This document shows, piece by piece, positions 6,014 to 13,271 of a DNA stretch of 15,140 nucleotides; positions within the stretch are counted from its first letter, which is position 1, and every line of letters begins with the position of its first letter. Below the pieces are notes generated by a model that saw only the letters and a program-made list of their open reading frames with translations, was not told the DNA's origin and made no database searches. This stretch comes from RGIG6353 sp045535585 (lineage in GTDB: Bacteria > Bacillota > Clostridia > Oscillospirales > SIG627), in assembly GCA_045535585.1 (NCBI GenBank), contig JAZSLY010000070.1, forward strand, positions 1 through 15,140, written 5' to 3'. The position numbers and the translations under genes are program-made.

Positions 6014-6938
6014 AATAGCAAAAAGCTTTTATGAGGAATACGGACGGGAGGCAATAATAGAAGCCTTTCCCGATGCATCACACAGATTTGCAATAGGGCT
6101 TGCAGGAGACGGGTCGGAGTGCTTTGGCTATGACGACGAGGTGTCGCGCGACCACGATTTTGAAGCAGGCTTTTGCATATGGCTGACAAAAGAAGATTAC
6201 GAAAAATACGGCTTCAAGCTTGAGAAAGTATACTCCAAGCTACCCAAAGAATATATGGGGCTGAAGCGCCTTGTGCTCTCTCCCGTTGGCGGAAACAGAC
6301 ACGGCGTAATCCTGATAGATGATTTTTACAAAAAATACCTCGGTGCGCCTACGCTCCCCGAGACACTTGGCGAATGGTTCTCCATACCCACCGAATCCCT
6401 TGCGGCTGCAACTAACGGAGAGGTTTTCTTCGATGAGCTGGGTGAGTTTTCTGCAATAAGAAACGCTTTGAAAAAAGGCTTTCCCCGTGACGTGTGGCTG
6501 AAAAAAATAGCAGCCCACCTTGCGCTTATGGAGCAAGCAGGGCTATATAATTACGAGCGCTCGCTGAAAAGAGAAGAGTTTGGCGCGGCACAGCTTTGCG
6601 TATTTGAATTCGTAAAGCACACCGTTTCCCTCGTCTATCTTTTGAATAACGTGTACGAGCCGTTCTATAAATGGGCGTACAGAGGAATGAGGAGTCTTGA
6701 AAGGCTTTGTGAGCTTGAATCATCTCTCGTGGCTCTTACCGAGCTTGGCAACACGCCTCTTGAGCGTGACGCTAAAAAGGAAAGTATGCTTGATATCTCT
6801 TCTCTTATAGTCGAGGAGCTTCAAAGGCAGGAGCTGACGGGTGAAGGCGGCACAATTCTTATCAGGCACGCCGTCAGCGTTCAAAACAAAATCAAGGATT
6901 CTTATATACGAAACGCGCATATTATGTCGGGCATATAA
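6000..6938 (+). CDS. DUF4037 nucleotidyltransferase-like protein
   Basis: 312-residue cytoplasmic protein. The N-terminal segment GLAGDGSECFGYDDEVSRD followed by HDF (residues 33-54) has the arrangement of a minimal nucleotidyltransferase fold: a glycine/serine turn at GDGS (36-39) and an acidic pair in DHD (51-53). The rest is mostly helical and matches what I know as DUF4037, a family of unknown activity. The ATG at 6000 lies within the TPR gene in another frame. The Shine-Dalgarno is weak (GAAAGGG about 13 bases upstream), so translation probably depends on ribosomes finishing the TPR gene. Expected activity would be transfer of a nucleotide to a small molecule, RNA or protein, but the substrate is not known and catalysis is not proven. 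The operon ends in a hairpin beginning at the stop codon. Confidence 0.85.
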   Translation: MKGLEIAKSFYEEYGREAIIEAFPDASHRFAIGLAGDGSECFGYDDEVSRDHDFEAGFCIWLTKEDYEKYGFKLEKVYSKLPKEYMGLKRLVLSPVGGNRHGVILIDDFYKKYLGAPTLPETLGEWFSIPTESLAAATNGEVFFDELGEFSAIRNALKKGFPRDVWLKKIAAHLALMEQAGLYNYERSLKREEFGAAQLCVFEFVKHTVSLVYLLNNVYEPFYKWAYRGMRSLERLCELESSLVALTELGNTPLERDAKKESMLDISSLIVEELQRQELTGEGGTILIRHAVSVQNKIKDSYIRNAHIMSGI

Positions 6939-6967
6939 AAATCAGCGGTGGTAGCACCGCTGATTTT
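6938..6967. terminator. Bidirectional terminator between convergent genes
   Basis: AAAATCAGCGGTG (6938-6950) pairs perfectly with CACCGCTGATTTT (6955-6967) around a 4-base loop. Both sides are A/T-tailed, so it works for the plus-strand DUF4037 gene (stop ends at 6938) and the minus-strand secreted-protein gene (stop at 6969-6971). The whole 30-base gap between the two genes is used by it. Confidence 0.9.
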
Positions 6968-6968
6968 G

Positions 6969-9900
6969 TTAATTATTGGAGAAGGATTCAAACAAACTGT
7001 ATATTGCAAGAGAAAGATAGTACACCTTTTCGTCACGGGTCTTATTCACAACCATATTCTTTGTAAAATCGCAGATTCCATAGGTGATTTGCGTTTTCTT
7101 TAAAGTCTCTTTATTTTCGACGGTCAGGGTATATTGGTTATTGTATCCCGAGATGCCTTTGCAGTCAATATCTGCATAAAACAAACCGTCTTCGCTTTCT
7201 GCAGATAGGTCGGCTATTTTCTCGCCTGCAAGCTCAACGCCGAGAGAAAAGCTGTCGGGAGTTTTATTCAGCTTGAAATAGTGACGTAGCTTGATTGAGC
7301 CGTCGAGAATAAGAGAGGTGCCCATAAAGGTAAAATCGGGGTCGTCGGTGGTAAAGCTTGGAGAGGGCGTATTCTCGCACATAATGGAATTGTAATATGC
7401 GTCAAGCTCCAAGAGAAGCACGGCGTCAAAATCCGATACCGTCACGCCTTCGTCAAAATAAAGCTTTGAAACCCGAAAAAACGATTTTAGTGCCTTCGTC
7501 GTATCCGTGTCGGCTTCATCAAGATAATACGATGCAGTTTTTGTGGTACGTCTTACCTCGGTAACCCTTCCCTCTTTATCCGTAAAGGAATAAACGTAGG
7601 TAAAGAACTTATTTTCATAATCCTTTGGAGGTACCTTCAATAAAAATGCAGATAATTCGCTATTCCACATATACTTGGAAGCGTCAAGGGCAATTCCGTT
7701 TTCGTCGAAAAATTTCACTGTACTTACGCCCCCGTCAAGACCGATACAAATAGCAAAATAGCCGTTGAGAGCCAAAGAAATGCCACTTGTAACAACGGGA
7801 GACGACACGGCGCATGACGCCTTACTGCAGGTGTTCTCACTATCCCTTGCGACCCTGACGAAATATTGTGTTGACGCTTTAGTCATCGGCGTTTTCTCGG
7901 GCGACACAACTGCGTTCCACCTTTCCCCGTCGGTGCTATATTCGTAATTCAGGGACGGGTCAAAGTTCATTATACAAAACGCATCTCCTCCGTCGAGAAC
8001 GCTGACCTCGGGCGCGTCGGGAACGCTTTTGACACAATAGCCTTTCTCTCCACCATATATAAACCTCAATGCAAAATGGGTTGGTACGCCAGACATATAC
8101 GTCAGGTGTTCAGGGCGATTTACAAGCATTGGGAATATCTCTATACCTACAACATATCCGTCGTCATCGGATATACAACCGTCACCGCAAAGGAGAGTAT
8201 CTGCCGACACGGTGTGAACCTTCCCCTCCGACAAATCGGGTGACGCAGGAGTATCGGACACCGCCGAAAAAACCGTTATTCTACCGTTTTTGTTTATGGT
8301 ATACACCACGATTTTGGTATACGTGTTTACAGCGGAATCAATTATCTGCGAGCCGTAGTCTACCGTGCCTTGAGCTATGTAAGGTACAAAACTTATCGCA
8401 CCCAGTTGAGCCGACGGAATAATCTCGCCTTGTCTATATGCGTATTTGAAAGAAAAGCACTCCAGCGCCTTTTGATAGTCAAGCTGAGATTCCGTTGCGG
8501 TGCTTTGAGGAGAGGACGGGAGGCTTGTGCCGGACAAGTCAACGCTGTATCCCTCCCTGATATATACCTCGCTTGAAGCGCTTGCGGAAACGTCGTAGGA
8601 AACACCCTTTTCAACGCCGTTGATTTTACCTGCGTTACTCCACGCACCAACACACCATTCCGTAACGCCGTCCCCTGCAGTAACGGTAGTTCCGTTTTCA
8701 TCATCCGAAACGCCGACAAGTTCTTGCGTTTCTTTACTGTCGGGGAGATATATCAGCAAAGGCTTTGAAACGGTATTTTCATATTCCTCGTAAAGAGGCT
8801 TGGAAAACAAGGTATATAACCCGACGCCTTCGCCCGATAAATCAATTTCTCCCTTTTCGTTGGAGGTAAGCACCTTTGCAGTTTCTACATTTACAAAATC
8901 GTTAATACTGACTGCAGAAAGGTAGTATTCTCTTCCGTTTTCAAGAGATGAGACTCGCCCGCTTTCTTCGTCAAAATATGCTCCCGTCGGCATAAAAGCG
9001 GGAGAAGAAAAGACGTAATCCTCCTCGCCGTAATTTATTTGAATTTCAAAGTTCGTTGTCTTTGACGTAGAGCTTTTATATATTTTCGTGTAATCGTCAA
9101 TTATTCTCGGAAATATCTCAACGCCCACCACGTAACCTGTCTCTACATCGGAAAGACGATAGTTGGTGGAAAGGCTGATAAGCTCCGACGCCGTGATTTC
9201 GTGGGTGGTCTTTACCGTGCTGGTGGAGGTGGATGCATACTTTCCCGCGCTCACGTCGTCTGTTGCTTCATAAACCTCTATTTCACCCGTCGGGGTTGCG
9301 ATATACACTCTTAGCTTCACCGCCTTATTTGCTGTGTCGGTGTTCTTATAAAACCTTATACCGCCCGTCTTTTGACGCTCGCTGAAGCTGAAAGACCGAA
9401 AGTCCGACGCAGGAATAATTTCTTCGCTTCTGTATGCATACCTGAAGGAAAGGGAGTTTACGGCGTTCATTACGTTTATTTGCGCCTCTACCATTGCCGT
9501 CTCCTCGGCAGTTTTGTCGGCAATATCGGGGAGAGTTGAGACCTTTGAGGAGGAAGGAAGAACGGACAAGGTGGCATTGTTAAATGCGTCAAGTCCGTGA
9601 CCCGAGCTGTGATAGAAATAATAGTACGAGTCAAGCTTTGCGCCATCTCCGTCAAGGGCACCGCCTGTCCAGACGCCCGCCTGCCACAAGCCATCACCAA
9701 AAGATGTCAGACCGCTATCCGTATCGGTTACACCGATATATCGCTTTTCTGCGGTCTCTCCGTTGACGTAGATAAGAGTGGCGTCTGAATTCTCGTTTTC
9801 CTTTACGTAGTAAAGCCCTGCCAAGTTAGAATTGTTAGTGGCATCGAGGGTAAACCAGTCAAGCTCTTCGCCAGAGCAAAGATCGCCGTCGCCCGACATA

Positions 9901-10043
9901 GTTACCGATGATATGAGATACTCGTCGCCCTCTTTAATTCCTACGACTTTGCCGTTACCACCTTCAATACTTGCAAGGACTTGGTGAAAGGAAAAGCAAG
10001 AAAGAACCAATAACGCGAAAATCACTTTTACAATATTTTTCAT
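6969..10043 (-). CDS. Large secreted protein with internal duplications, function unknown
   Basis: 1024 residues. An N-terminal signal peptide (MKNIVK, hydrophobic core, probable cut after VLA at residue 24) marks export; C16 gives a poor lipobox (VLSC), so lipoprotein processing is less likely. Two repeats of about 310-330 residues follow: unit A (about 33-350) and unit B (about 365-675). Paired landmarks are SFRYAYRSEEIIP (199-211) with SFKYAYRQGEIIP (531-543), and GYVVGVEIFP (303-312) with GYVVGIEIFP (629-638). Residues about 676-750 look like a beta-sandwich (fibronectin-like) domain with NYEYSTDGERWN. The C-terminal part has two copies of a module starting SLALNGYFAI (756) and SLILDGSIKL (about 905), resembling a domain common in clostridial extracellular proteins; each is followed by a short helical tail. 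No LPXTG motif, dockerin, SLH domain or catalytic motif was seen. AGGAGT lies before the ATG. It is transcribed alone from a strong promoter. Confidence 0.85.
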   Translation of the reverse strand: MKNIVKVIFALLVLSCFSFHQVLASIEGGNGKVVGIKEGDEYLISSVTMSGDGDLCSGEELDWFTLDATNNSNLAGLYYVKENENSDATLIYVNGETAEKRYIGVTDTDSGLTSFGDGLWQAGVWTGGALDGDGAKLDSYYYFYHSSGHGLDAFNNATLSVLPSSSKVSTLPDIADKTAEETAMVEAQINVMNAVNSLSFRYAYRSEEIIPASDFRSFSFSERQKTGGIRFYKNTDTANKAVKLRVYIATPTGEIEVYEATDDVSAGKYASTSTSTVKTTHEITASELISLSTNYRLSDVETGYVVGVEIFPRIIDDYTKIYKSSTSKTTNFEIQINYGEEDYVFSSPAFMPTGAYFDEESGRVSSLENGREYYLSAVSINDFVNVETAKVLTSNEKGEIDLSGEGVGLYTLFSKPLYEEYENTVSKPLLIYLPDSKETQELVGVSDDENGTTVTAGDGVTEWCVGAWSNAGKINGVEKGVSYDVSASASSEVYIREGYSVDLSGTSLPSSPQSTATESQLDYQKALECFSFKYAYRQGEIIPSAQLGAISFVPYIAQGTVDYGSQIIDSAVNTYTKIVVYTINKNGRITVFSAVSDTPASPDLSEGKVHTVSADTLLCGDGCISDDDGYVVGIEIFPMLVNRPEHLTYMSGVPTHFALRFIYGGEKGYCVKSVPDAPEVSVLDGGDAFCIMNFDPSLNYEYSTDGERWNAVVSPEKTPMTKASTQYFVRVARDSENTCSKASCAVSSPVVTSGISLALNGYFAICIGLDGGVSTVKFFDENGIALDASKYMWNSELSAFLLKVPPKDYENKFFTYVYSFTDKEGRVTEVRRTTKTASYYLDEADTDTTKALKSFFRVSKLYFDEGVTVSDFDAVLLLELDAYYNSIMCENTPSPSFTTDDPDFTFMGTSLILDGSIKLRHYFKLNKTPDSFSLGVELAGEKIADLSAESEDGLFYADIDCKGISGYNNQYTLTVENKETLKKTQITYGICDFTKNMVVNKTRDEKVYYLSLAIYSLFESFSNN

Positions 10044-10070
10044 ATCTTACTCCTAAAAACAATTGTTAAC

Positions 10071-10099
10071 ATTTTACAATTTTTGTCGAATTGTGTCAA
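10071..10099 (-). promoter_or_regulatory. SigA-type promoter of the large secreted-protein gene
   Basis: Minus strand: perfect TTGACA (10094-10099), 17-bp spacer, TAAAAT (10071-10076). The expected transcription start falls near a small perfect palindrome AACAATTGTT (10059-10068), which could be an operator half or chance. Confidence 0.82.
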
Positions 10100-10136
10100 G
10101 TATTCACCTGTATTTTTACAAAATATTCATTAGCTC

Positions 10137-10164
10137 TTGAATTATCGGAAATTTATGGTACAAT
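10137..10164 (+). promoter_or_regulatory. Promoter of the EamA transporter gene
   Basis: TTGAAT (10137-10142), 16-bp spacer, TACAAT (10159-10164) with TGG directly upstream, an extended -10 arrangement. It fires away from the secreted-protein promoter in the same 155-base gap. Confidence 0.7.
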
Positions 10165-10198
10165 ATTGTTTGCTTGAATTCAACTATCAGAGGTAATT

Positions 10199-11068
10199 AT
10201 GAAAAATTTTAAAGGCAGTATCATTCTTTTGCTCACAGCGCTGATATGGGGCACGGCTTTCGTTGCCCAATCGGTAGGTGTTGAGCATATTCCCCCTTTT
10301 ACCTTTAACGGTGTAAGAAACGTGGTTGGTGCGATTGCTCTGCTTCCCGTAATATTCGTGATGAGCAAAATAAAAAAGAAGAAATCCGAGGTTGTCAAAG
10401 AGGACAAAAAGACGCTTTTCATCGGCGGAATCCTATGTGGCGTGGTGCTTGCTATTGCGTCCACTCTCCAGCAATTCGGTCTTGTTTACACGACTCCCGG
10501 TAAGGCAGGCTTTTTAACCGCCCTTTACATAATCTTCGTTCCCCTTTTCTCGATTATCCTGAAAAAGCGGGTGAAGCACTCCATATGGTTATCGGTTGCG
10601 CTGGCAACCCTTGGAATGTATCTGCTCTGCGTTAAGGAAAGCGTTACTATAAACAAGGGTGACGTGCTTGTATTCCTTTGCGCCATTGCCTTCACCTTTC
10701 ACATCATGGTCATCGACCACTTTTCTCCAAAGGTGGACGGAGTAAAGCTTTCCTGCATACAGTTCACCGTATGTGCCGTCCTCTGTCTTTTGGGGGCGCT
10801 GATATTCGACCGTATATCCCTCTCGGACCTTACCTATGCCGCAGTTCCCATTCTCTATACGGGCGTGATGTCATCCGGCGTTGCCTATACCCTTCAGATC
10901 ATCGGTCAAAAATATACGAACCCAACTCTTGCAACCCTTATTATGAGTCTTGAGTCGGTTTTTGCGGCGCTGGCAGGTTGGATAATTCTCGGTCAGGGAA
11001 TGTCGCTGTCAGAAATTGCAGGAGCGATGTTGATGTTCGTTTCAATAATTATCGCTCAATTCGTATAA
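10199..11068 (+). CDS. EamA/DMT-superfamily transporter
   Basis: 289-residue integral membrane protein of the drug/metabolite transporter superfamily, with about ten membrane segments arranged as two EamA repeats (about 6-135 and 145-289). Typical features are the first helix with LIWGTAFVAQ (15-24), TTPGKAGFLTALYIIFVP (98-115), and in the second half SGVAYTLQIIGQKY followed by SLESVFAALAGWIILGQ. A basic cytoplasmic loop KIKKKKSEVVKEDKK lies at about 57-71. Family members export or import amino acids and other small metabolites; the substrate cannot be read from sequence. AGAGG lies 6-7 bases before the ATG. It is followed by yajC after 77 bases with its own promoter and no clear terminator between, so some read-through is possible. 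Confidence 0.9.
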   Translation: MKNFKGSIILLLTALIWGTAFVAQSVGVEHIPPFTFNGVRNVVGAIALLPVIFVMSKIKKKKSEVVKEDKKTLFIGGILCGVVLAIASTLQQFGLVYTTPGKAGFLTALYIIFVPLFSIILKKRVKHSIWLSVALATLGMYLLCVKESVTINKGDVLVFLCAIAFTFHIMVIDHFSPKVDGVKLSCIQFTVCAVLCLLGALIFDRISLSDLTYAAVPILYTGVMSSGVAYTLQIIGQKYTNPTLATLIMSLESVFAALAGWIILGQGMSLSEIAGAMLMFVSIIIAQFV

Positions 11069-11083
11069 TTAATAAATTATCTA

Positions 11084-11112
11084 TTGATTTTTTTAATCTT
11101 TTAATGTATACT
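11084..11112 (+). promoter_or_regulatory. Promoter of yajC
   Basis: TTGATT (11084-11089), 17-bp spacer, TATACT (11107-11112), 33 bases before the yajC start. Confidence 0.72.
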
Positions 11113-11145
11113 AATATGGAAAAATAAGTCATAACGGAGGAAAAA

Positions 11146-11514
11146 ATGATTAATTTATTAGATGCTGCAGCAGCAGCTCCTGCGGCAGGTGCGGCAGGCG
11201 GTTCAACAATGATTATTATGATGGTAGTTCTTTTTGTGGTTATGTATTTCTTTATGATAAGACCGCAGAAGAAGCAGGAAAAGCAGATTGCTGAAATGAG
11301 AAACAGTATTATGGTTGGCGACGAGATCTGCACAAACGGCGGTATCATCGGCAGAGTATGTACTATAAAGGACGACATCCTTACCCTTGAAATCAACAAG
11401 GACAGAACTCATATGAAGATTTACCGTTGGGCAGTAAGAGAGGTTGTAAACCCTGTTCCCCGTCCCGAAGCTGCACCCGATGCAAAGAAGGACGCTCCCG
11501 AAGAAAAGAAATAA
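11146..11514 (+). CDS. yajC: Preprotein translocase subunit YajC
   Basis: 122-residue single-pass membrane protein that associates with SecDF and the SecYEG channel. The N-terminus is alanine/glycine-rich (residues 7-19), as often in clostridial YajC. The membrane helix is at about 21-38, followed at once by the hallmark FFMIRPQKKQ (35-44). The soluble part has GDEICTNGGIIGRV (58-71) and ends in a charged APDAKKDAPEEKK tail. GGAGG lies 6 bases before the ATG. It is monocistronic here: own promoter upstream, strong terminator 5 bases after the stop. secD and secF are not in the window. Confidence 0.95.
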   Translation: MINLLDAAAAAPAAGAAGGSTMIIMMVVLFVVMYFFMIRPQKKQEKQIAEMRNSIMVGDEICTNGGIIGRVCTIKDDILTLEINKDRTHMKIYRWAVREVVNPVPRPEAAPDAKKDAPEEKK

Positions 11515-11519
11515 AAGAC

Positions 11520-11556
11520 GAGATGCAAAGCCAAATGAGCTTTGCATCTCTTTTTT
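11520..11556 (+). terminator. Terminator of yajC
   Basis: GAGATGCAAAGC (11520-11531) pairs with GCTTTGCATCTC (11539-11550), 7-base loop, followed by six T. The T-tract overlaps the stop codon of the minus-strand sigG fragment. On the minus strand the stem is followed by GTCTTTTATTT, so it may also stop transcription in that direction. Confidence 0.92.
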
Positions 11557-12100
11557 AAATATTTCTTTTTATTGTTTCAAGTGCTCCCTTTTCAAGACGG
11601 GACACCTGCGCCTGACTTATACCGACCTCGCTTGCGACCTCCATTTGCGTTTTACCCATAAAAAAGCGCATATTGATAATTGTGTTTTCCCTTGCCGTCA
11701 GCTTTTTCAAGGCTTCGCTTATAGCTATATTTTCCGTCCATATATTATCGTTGCTCTTGTTGTCGCAAAGCTGATCCATTATATAGATCGAGTCGCCGTT
11801 ATCGGAAAAGATAGGCTCGTAAAGCGAGACGGGAGCAACAACGGCGTCAAGGGCGTTGGCTATCATTTTTTCACTGTAAAGAATTTCTGGCTCTCCGCCT
11901 TCCCTCTCCTCTCTTGCACGTCGGTTGACCTCCTCTGTTATTTCCGAAAGAGTTGGCTCTCGAGAGAGACGTGTGTTCAGCGCTTCCCTTGCCGACAAAG
12001 CCTTATACGCCGTGTCGCGAACAGAACGGCTGACCCTTATCATATTGTTGTCCCTGAGGTATCGGCGTATTTCACCGATTATCATTGGAATGATTGTCAA
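11555..12100 (-). pseudogene. sigG: SigG-like sigma factor missing its N-terminal core-binding half
   Basis: The open frame gives 181 residues from a TTG at 12100; full-length SigG is about 255-260. It begins with IIPMIIGEIRRYLRDNN, region 2.4 of SigG, and continues with RVSRSVRDTAYKAL, SLYEPIFSDNGDSIYIMDQL and the region 4 helix-turn-helix TQMEVASEVGISQAQVSRLE (151-170), all closer to SigG than to SigF. Everything before region 2.4, including the core-binding regions 2.1-2.2 and the FSTYA melting region 2.3, is absent. An in-frame TAG lies 30 bases upstream of the TTG, and only 91 bases separate it from the divergent amidotransferase gene. No Shine-Dalgarno precedes the TTG or the ATG at 12085. 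A stretch of about 15-20 residues near 60-80 (RRAREEREGGEPEILYSE) looks inserted relative to Bacillus SigG. The retained part is free of stops and frameshifts. It is most likely a recent pseudogene or an assembly join; a functional truncated regulator is a remote option. Confidence 0.75.
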
Positions 12101-12127
12101 AAGGTGAAAATTTAATAGCTTTTTCTA

Positions 12128-12156
12128 TTGCAATTTATATTTTAAAGTGATATAAT
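12128..12156 (+). promoter_or_regulatory. Promoter of the amidotransferase-flippase operon
   Basis: TTGCAA (12128-12133), 17-bp spacer, perfect TATAAT (12151-12156) preceded by TGA (extended -10). It lies in the sequence that replaces the missing 5' half of the sigG fragment. Confidence 0.78.
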
Positions 12157-12191
12157 GTGGTAAACATTTAATTATAAGGAGAAATATTGTT

Positions 12192-13265
12192 ATGTGTAAC
12201 TTAGCGGCATATACAGGCAAAAAAGCGGCGGCACCGATTTTGATTGAGATGCTTCGCCGTGAAGAATATATCGACGGAGGACTCAGCACGGGAATTGCCA
12301 CTATTCACGAGGGTAAATTATATTACGCCAAGGTTGTTGGCGACGTTAACAAGCTTCTTGAGGAAACAGATGCCCTGAATTTCCCGGGCACCTGCGGAAT
12401 TGCTCATTCACGCCCTGCAAACGGAGGAGTGTCTCAAGCACATCCGTTCGTTGATAAGGACGAAAACTTGGCGCTCATTCTCAACGGAACTGCACGTGAT
12501 ATTAACACCGAAGAGTTCTATGCACGCTCCCGTGAGCTTATGCAGTCATTCCTCGACAGAGGCTACCCTATCCGTTCGGCTGTAAAGGGCGGTCAGTTCA
12601 AGGAGCTTTCCAACGGAATGGGCTATCACGATACGGAGTTCTATGCTTTAAGTATTGGAGAATATCTTGAAGGAAAGAGTGATATCGAGACGGGCATGGT
12701 AAAGGGTATGGCAAATGCTCTTGACACACTTCCTGCCGACATCACGGCTCTTGCAATTCACAAGGACCTTGATGGCGTTATCACCGCAGGACGTATTACA
12801 AGACCTATGTTTGTGACCGTCAAAGAGGGAGAAGCGTATATGGCAACCACTCCTCTTGCTTACCCTGATGAAGTTAAAAATCAGAATATTATCGAGCTTC
12901 CTCTTACCTCCGTTTCGCAGATATCGCCAAGTGGTGTCAACATAACGGACGAGAAGTTTGAGAACGTGAGAGTTGAGGATATCACTTTCAGCGTTGCCAA
13001 GAAGGCATACGACAGAATGGAAGCATATCTTCTCAACAGAAAAGATAGTCCCAGAGACCTTGGCGCCTTCGGCATCTACGAGTGCTGGCGCGATATGTGG
13101 CACGAGCCATTTGTTGATTGCAAATACGCTAAAGAGGGCGGTCTTTTGAAGCCTTACGCCGCAGTTTTGTATAATACTCTCTGGGCGTTTTACAAGGAAG
13201 GCAGACTCCACACGGTAATTGACGAATCAAATAATAAAAAGGTTATGAAATTTTGGATTGAATAA
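12192..13265 (+). CDS. Stand-alone class II glutamine amidotransferase domain protein
   Basis: 357 residues of the N-terminal-nucleophile amidotransferase fold. Cys2 becomes the N-terminal nucleophile after methionine removal, so the MCN start is decisive; AAGGAG sits 8 bases upstream. Counterparts of GlmS active-site elements are GIAHSRPA (69-76, with R74), AHPF (83-86), LNGT (97-100) and DTE (147-149). The glutaminase domain covers roughly 1-220. The remaining C-terminal part has no sugar-isomerase (SIS) domain or PRTase domain, so it is neither GlmS nor PurF. It should release ammonia from glutamine and pass it to an unidentified acceptor site or partner. The flippase gene begins 6 bases after its stop, so the two are cotranscribed and may act together on an envelope precursor; that link is inference. 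Confidence 0.85.
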   Translation: MCNLAAYTGKKAAAPILIEMLRREEYIDGGLSTGIATIHEGKLYYAKVVGDVNKLLEETDALNFPGTCGIAHSRPANGGVSQAHPFVDKDENLALILNGTARDINTEEFYARSRELMQSFLDRGYPIRSAVKGGQFKELSNGMGYHDTEFYALSIGEYLEGKSDIETGMVKGMANALDTLPADITALAIHKDLDGVITAGRITRPMFVTVKEGEAYMATTPLAYPDEVKNQNIIELPLTSVSQISPSGVNITDEKFENVRVEDITFSVAKKAYDRMEAYLLNRKDSPRDLGAFGIYECWRDMWHEPFVDCKYAKEGGLLKPYAAVLYNTLWAFYKEGRLHTVIDESNNKKVMKFWIE

Positions 13266-13271
13266 AACCAT

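Noticed and set aside
10059..10068. AACAATTGTT palindrome in the leader of the secreted-protein gene as an operator
   Set aside because: Ten bases in AT-rich DNA is too short to separate from chance without conservation data.
11161..11200. GCA-rich stretch at the start of yajC as a repeat element
   Set aside because: It encodes the alanine-rich N-terminus common in clostridial YajC; the repeat is short and explained by coding.
11480..12115. Plus-strand open frame of 211 residues
   Set aside because: It overlaps the end of yajC, the yajC terminator and the sigG fragment in antisense; the product resembles no family.
12101..12191. Missing N-terminal half of SigG hidden by a frameshift
   Set aside because: Only 91 bases are available and all three minus frames lack the region 2 motifs; KFS in one frame (AAATTTTCA) is followed by unrelated residues and 16 rather than 12 bases before the conserved PMIIGE.
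12648..13211. Minus-strand open frame of 187 residues
   Set aside because: Shadow of the amidotransferase gene, which has catalytic residues, promoter and ribosome binding site on the plus strand.
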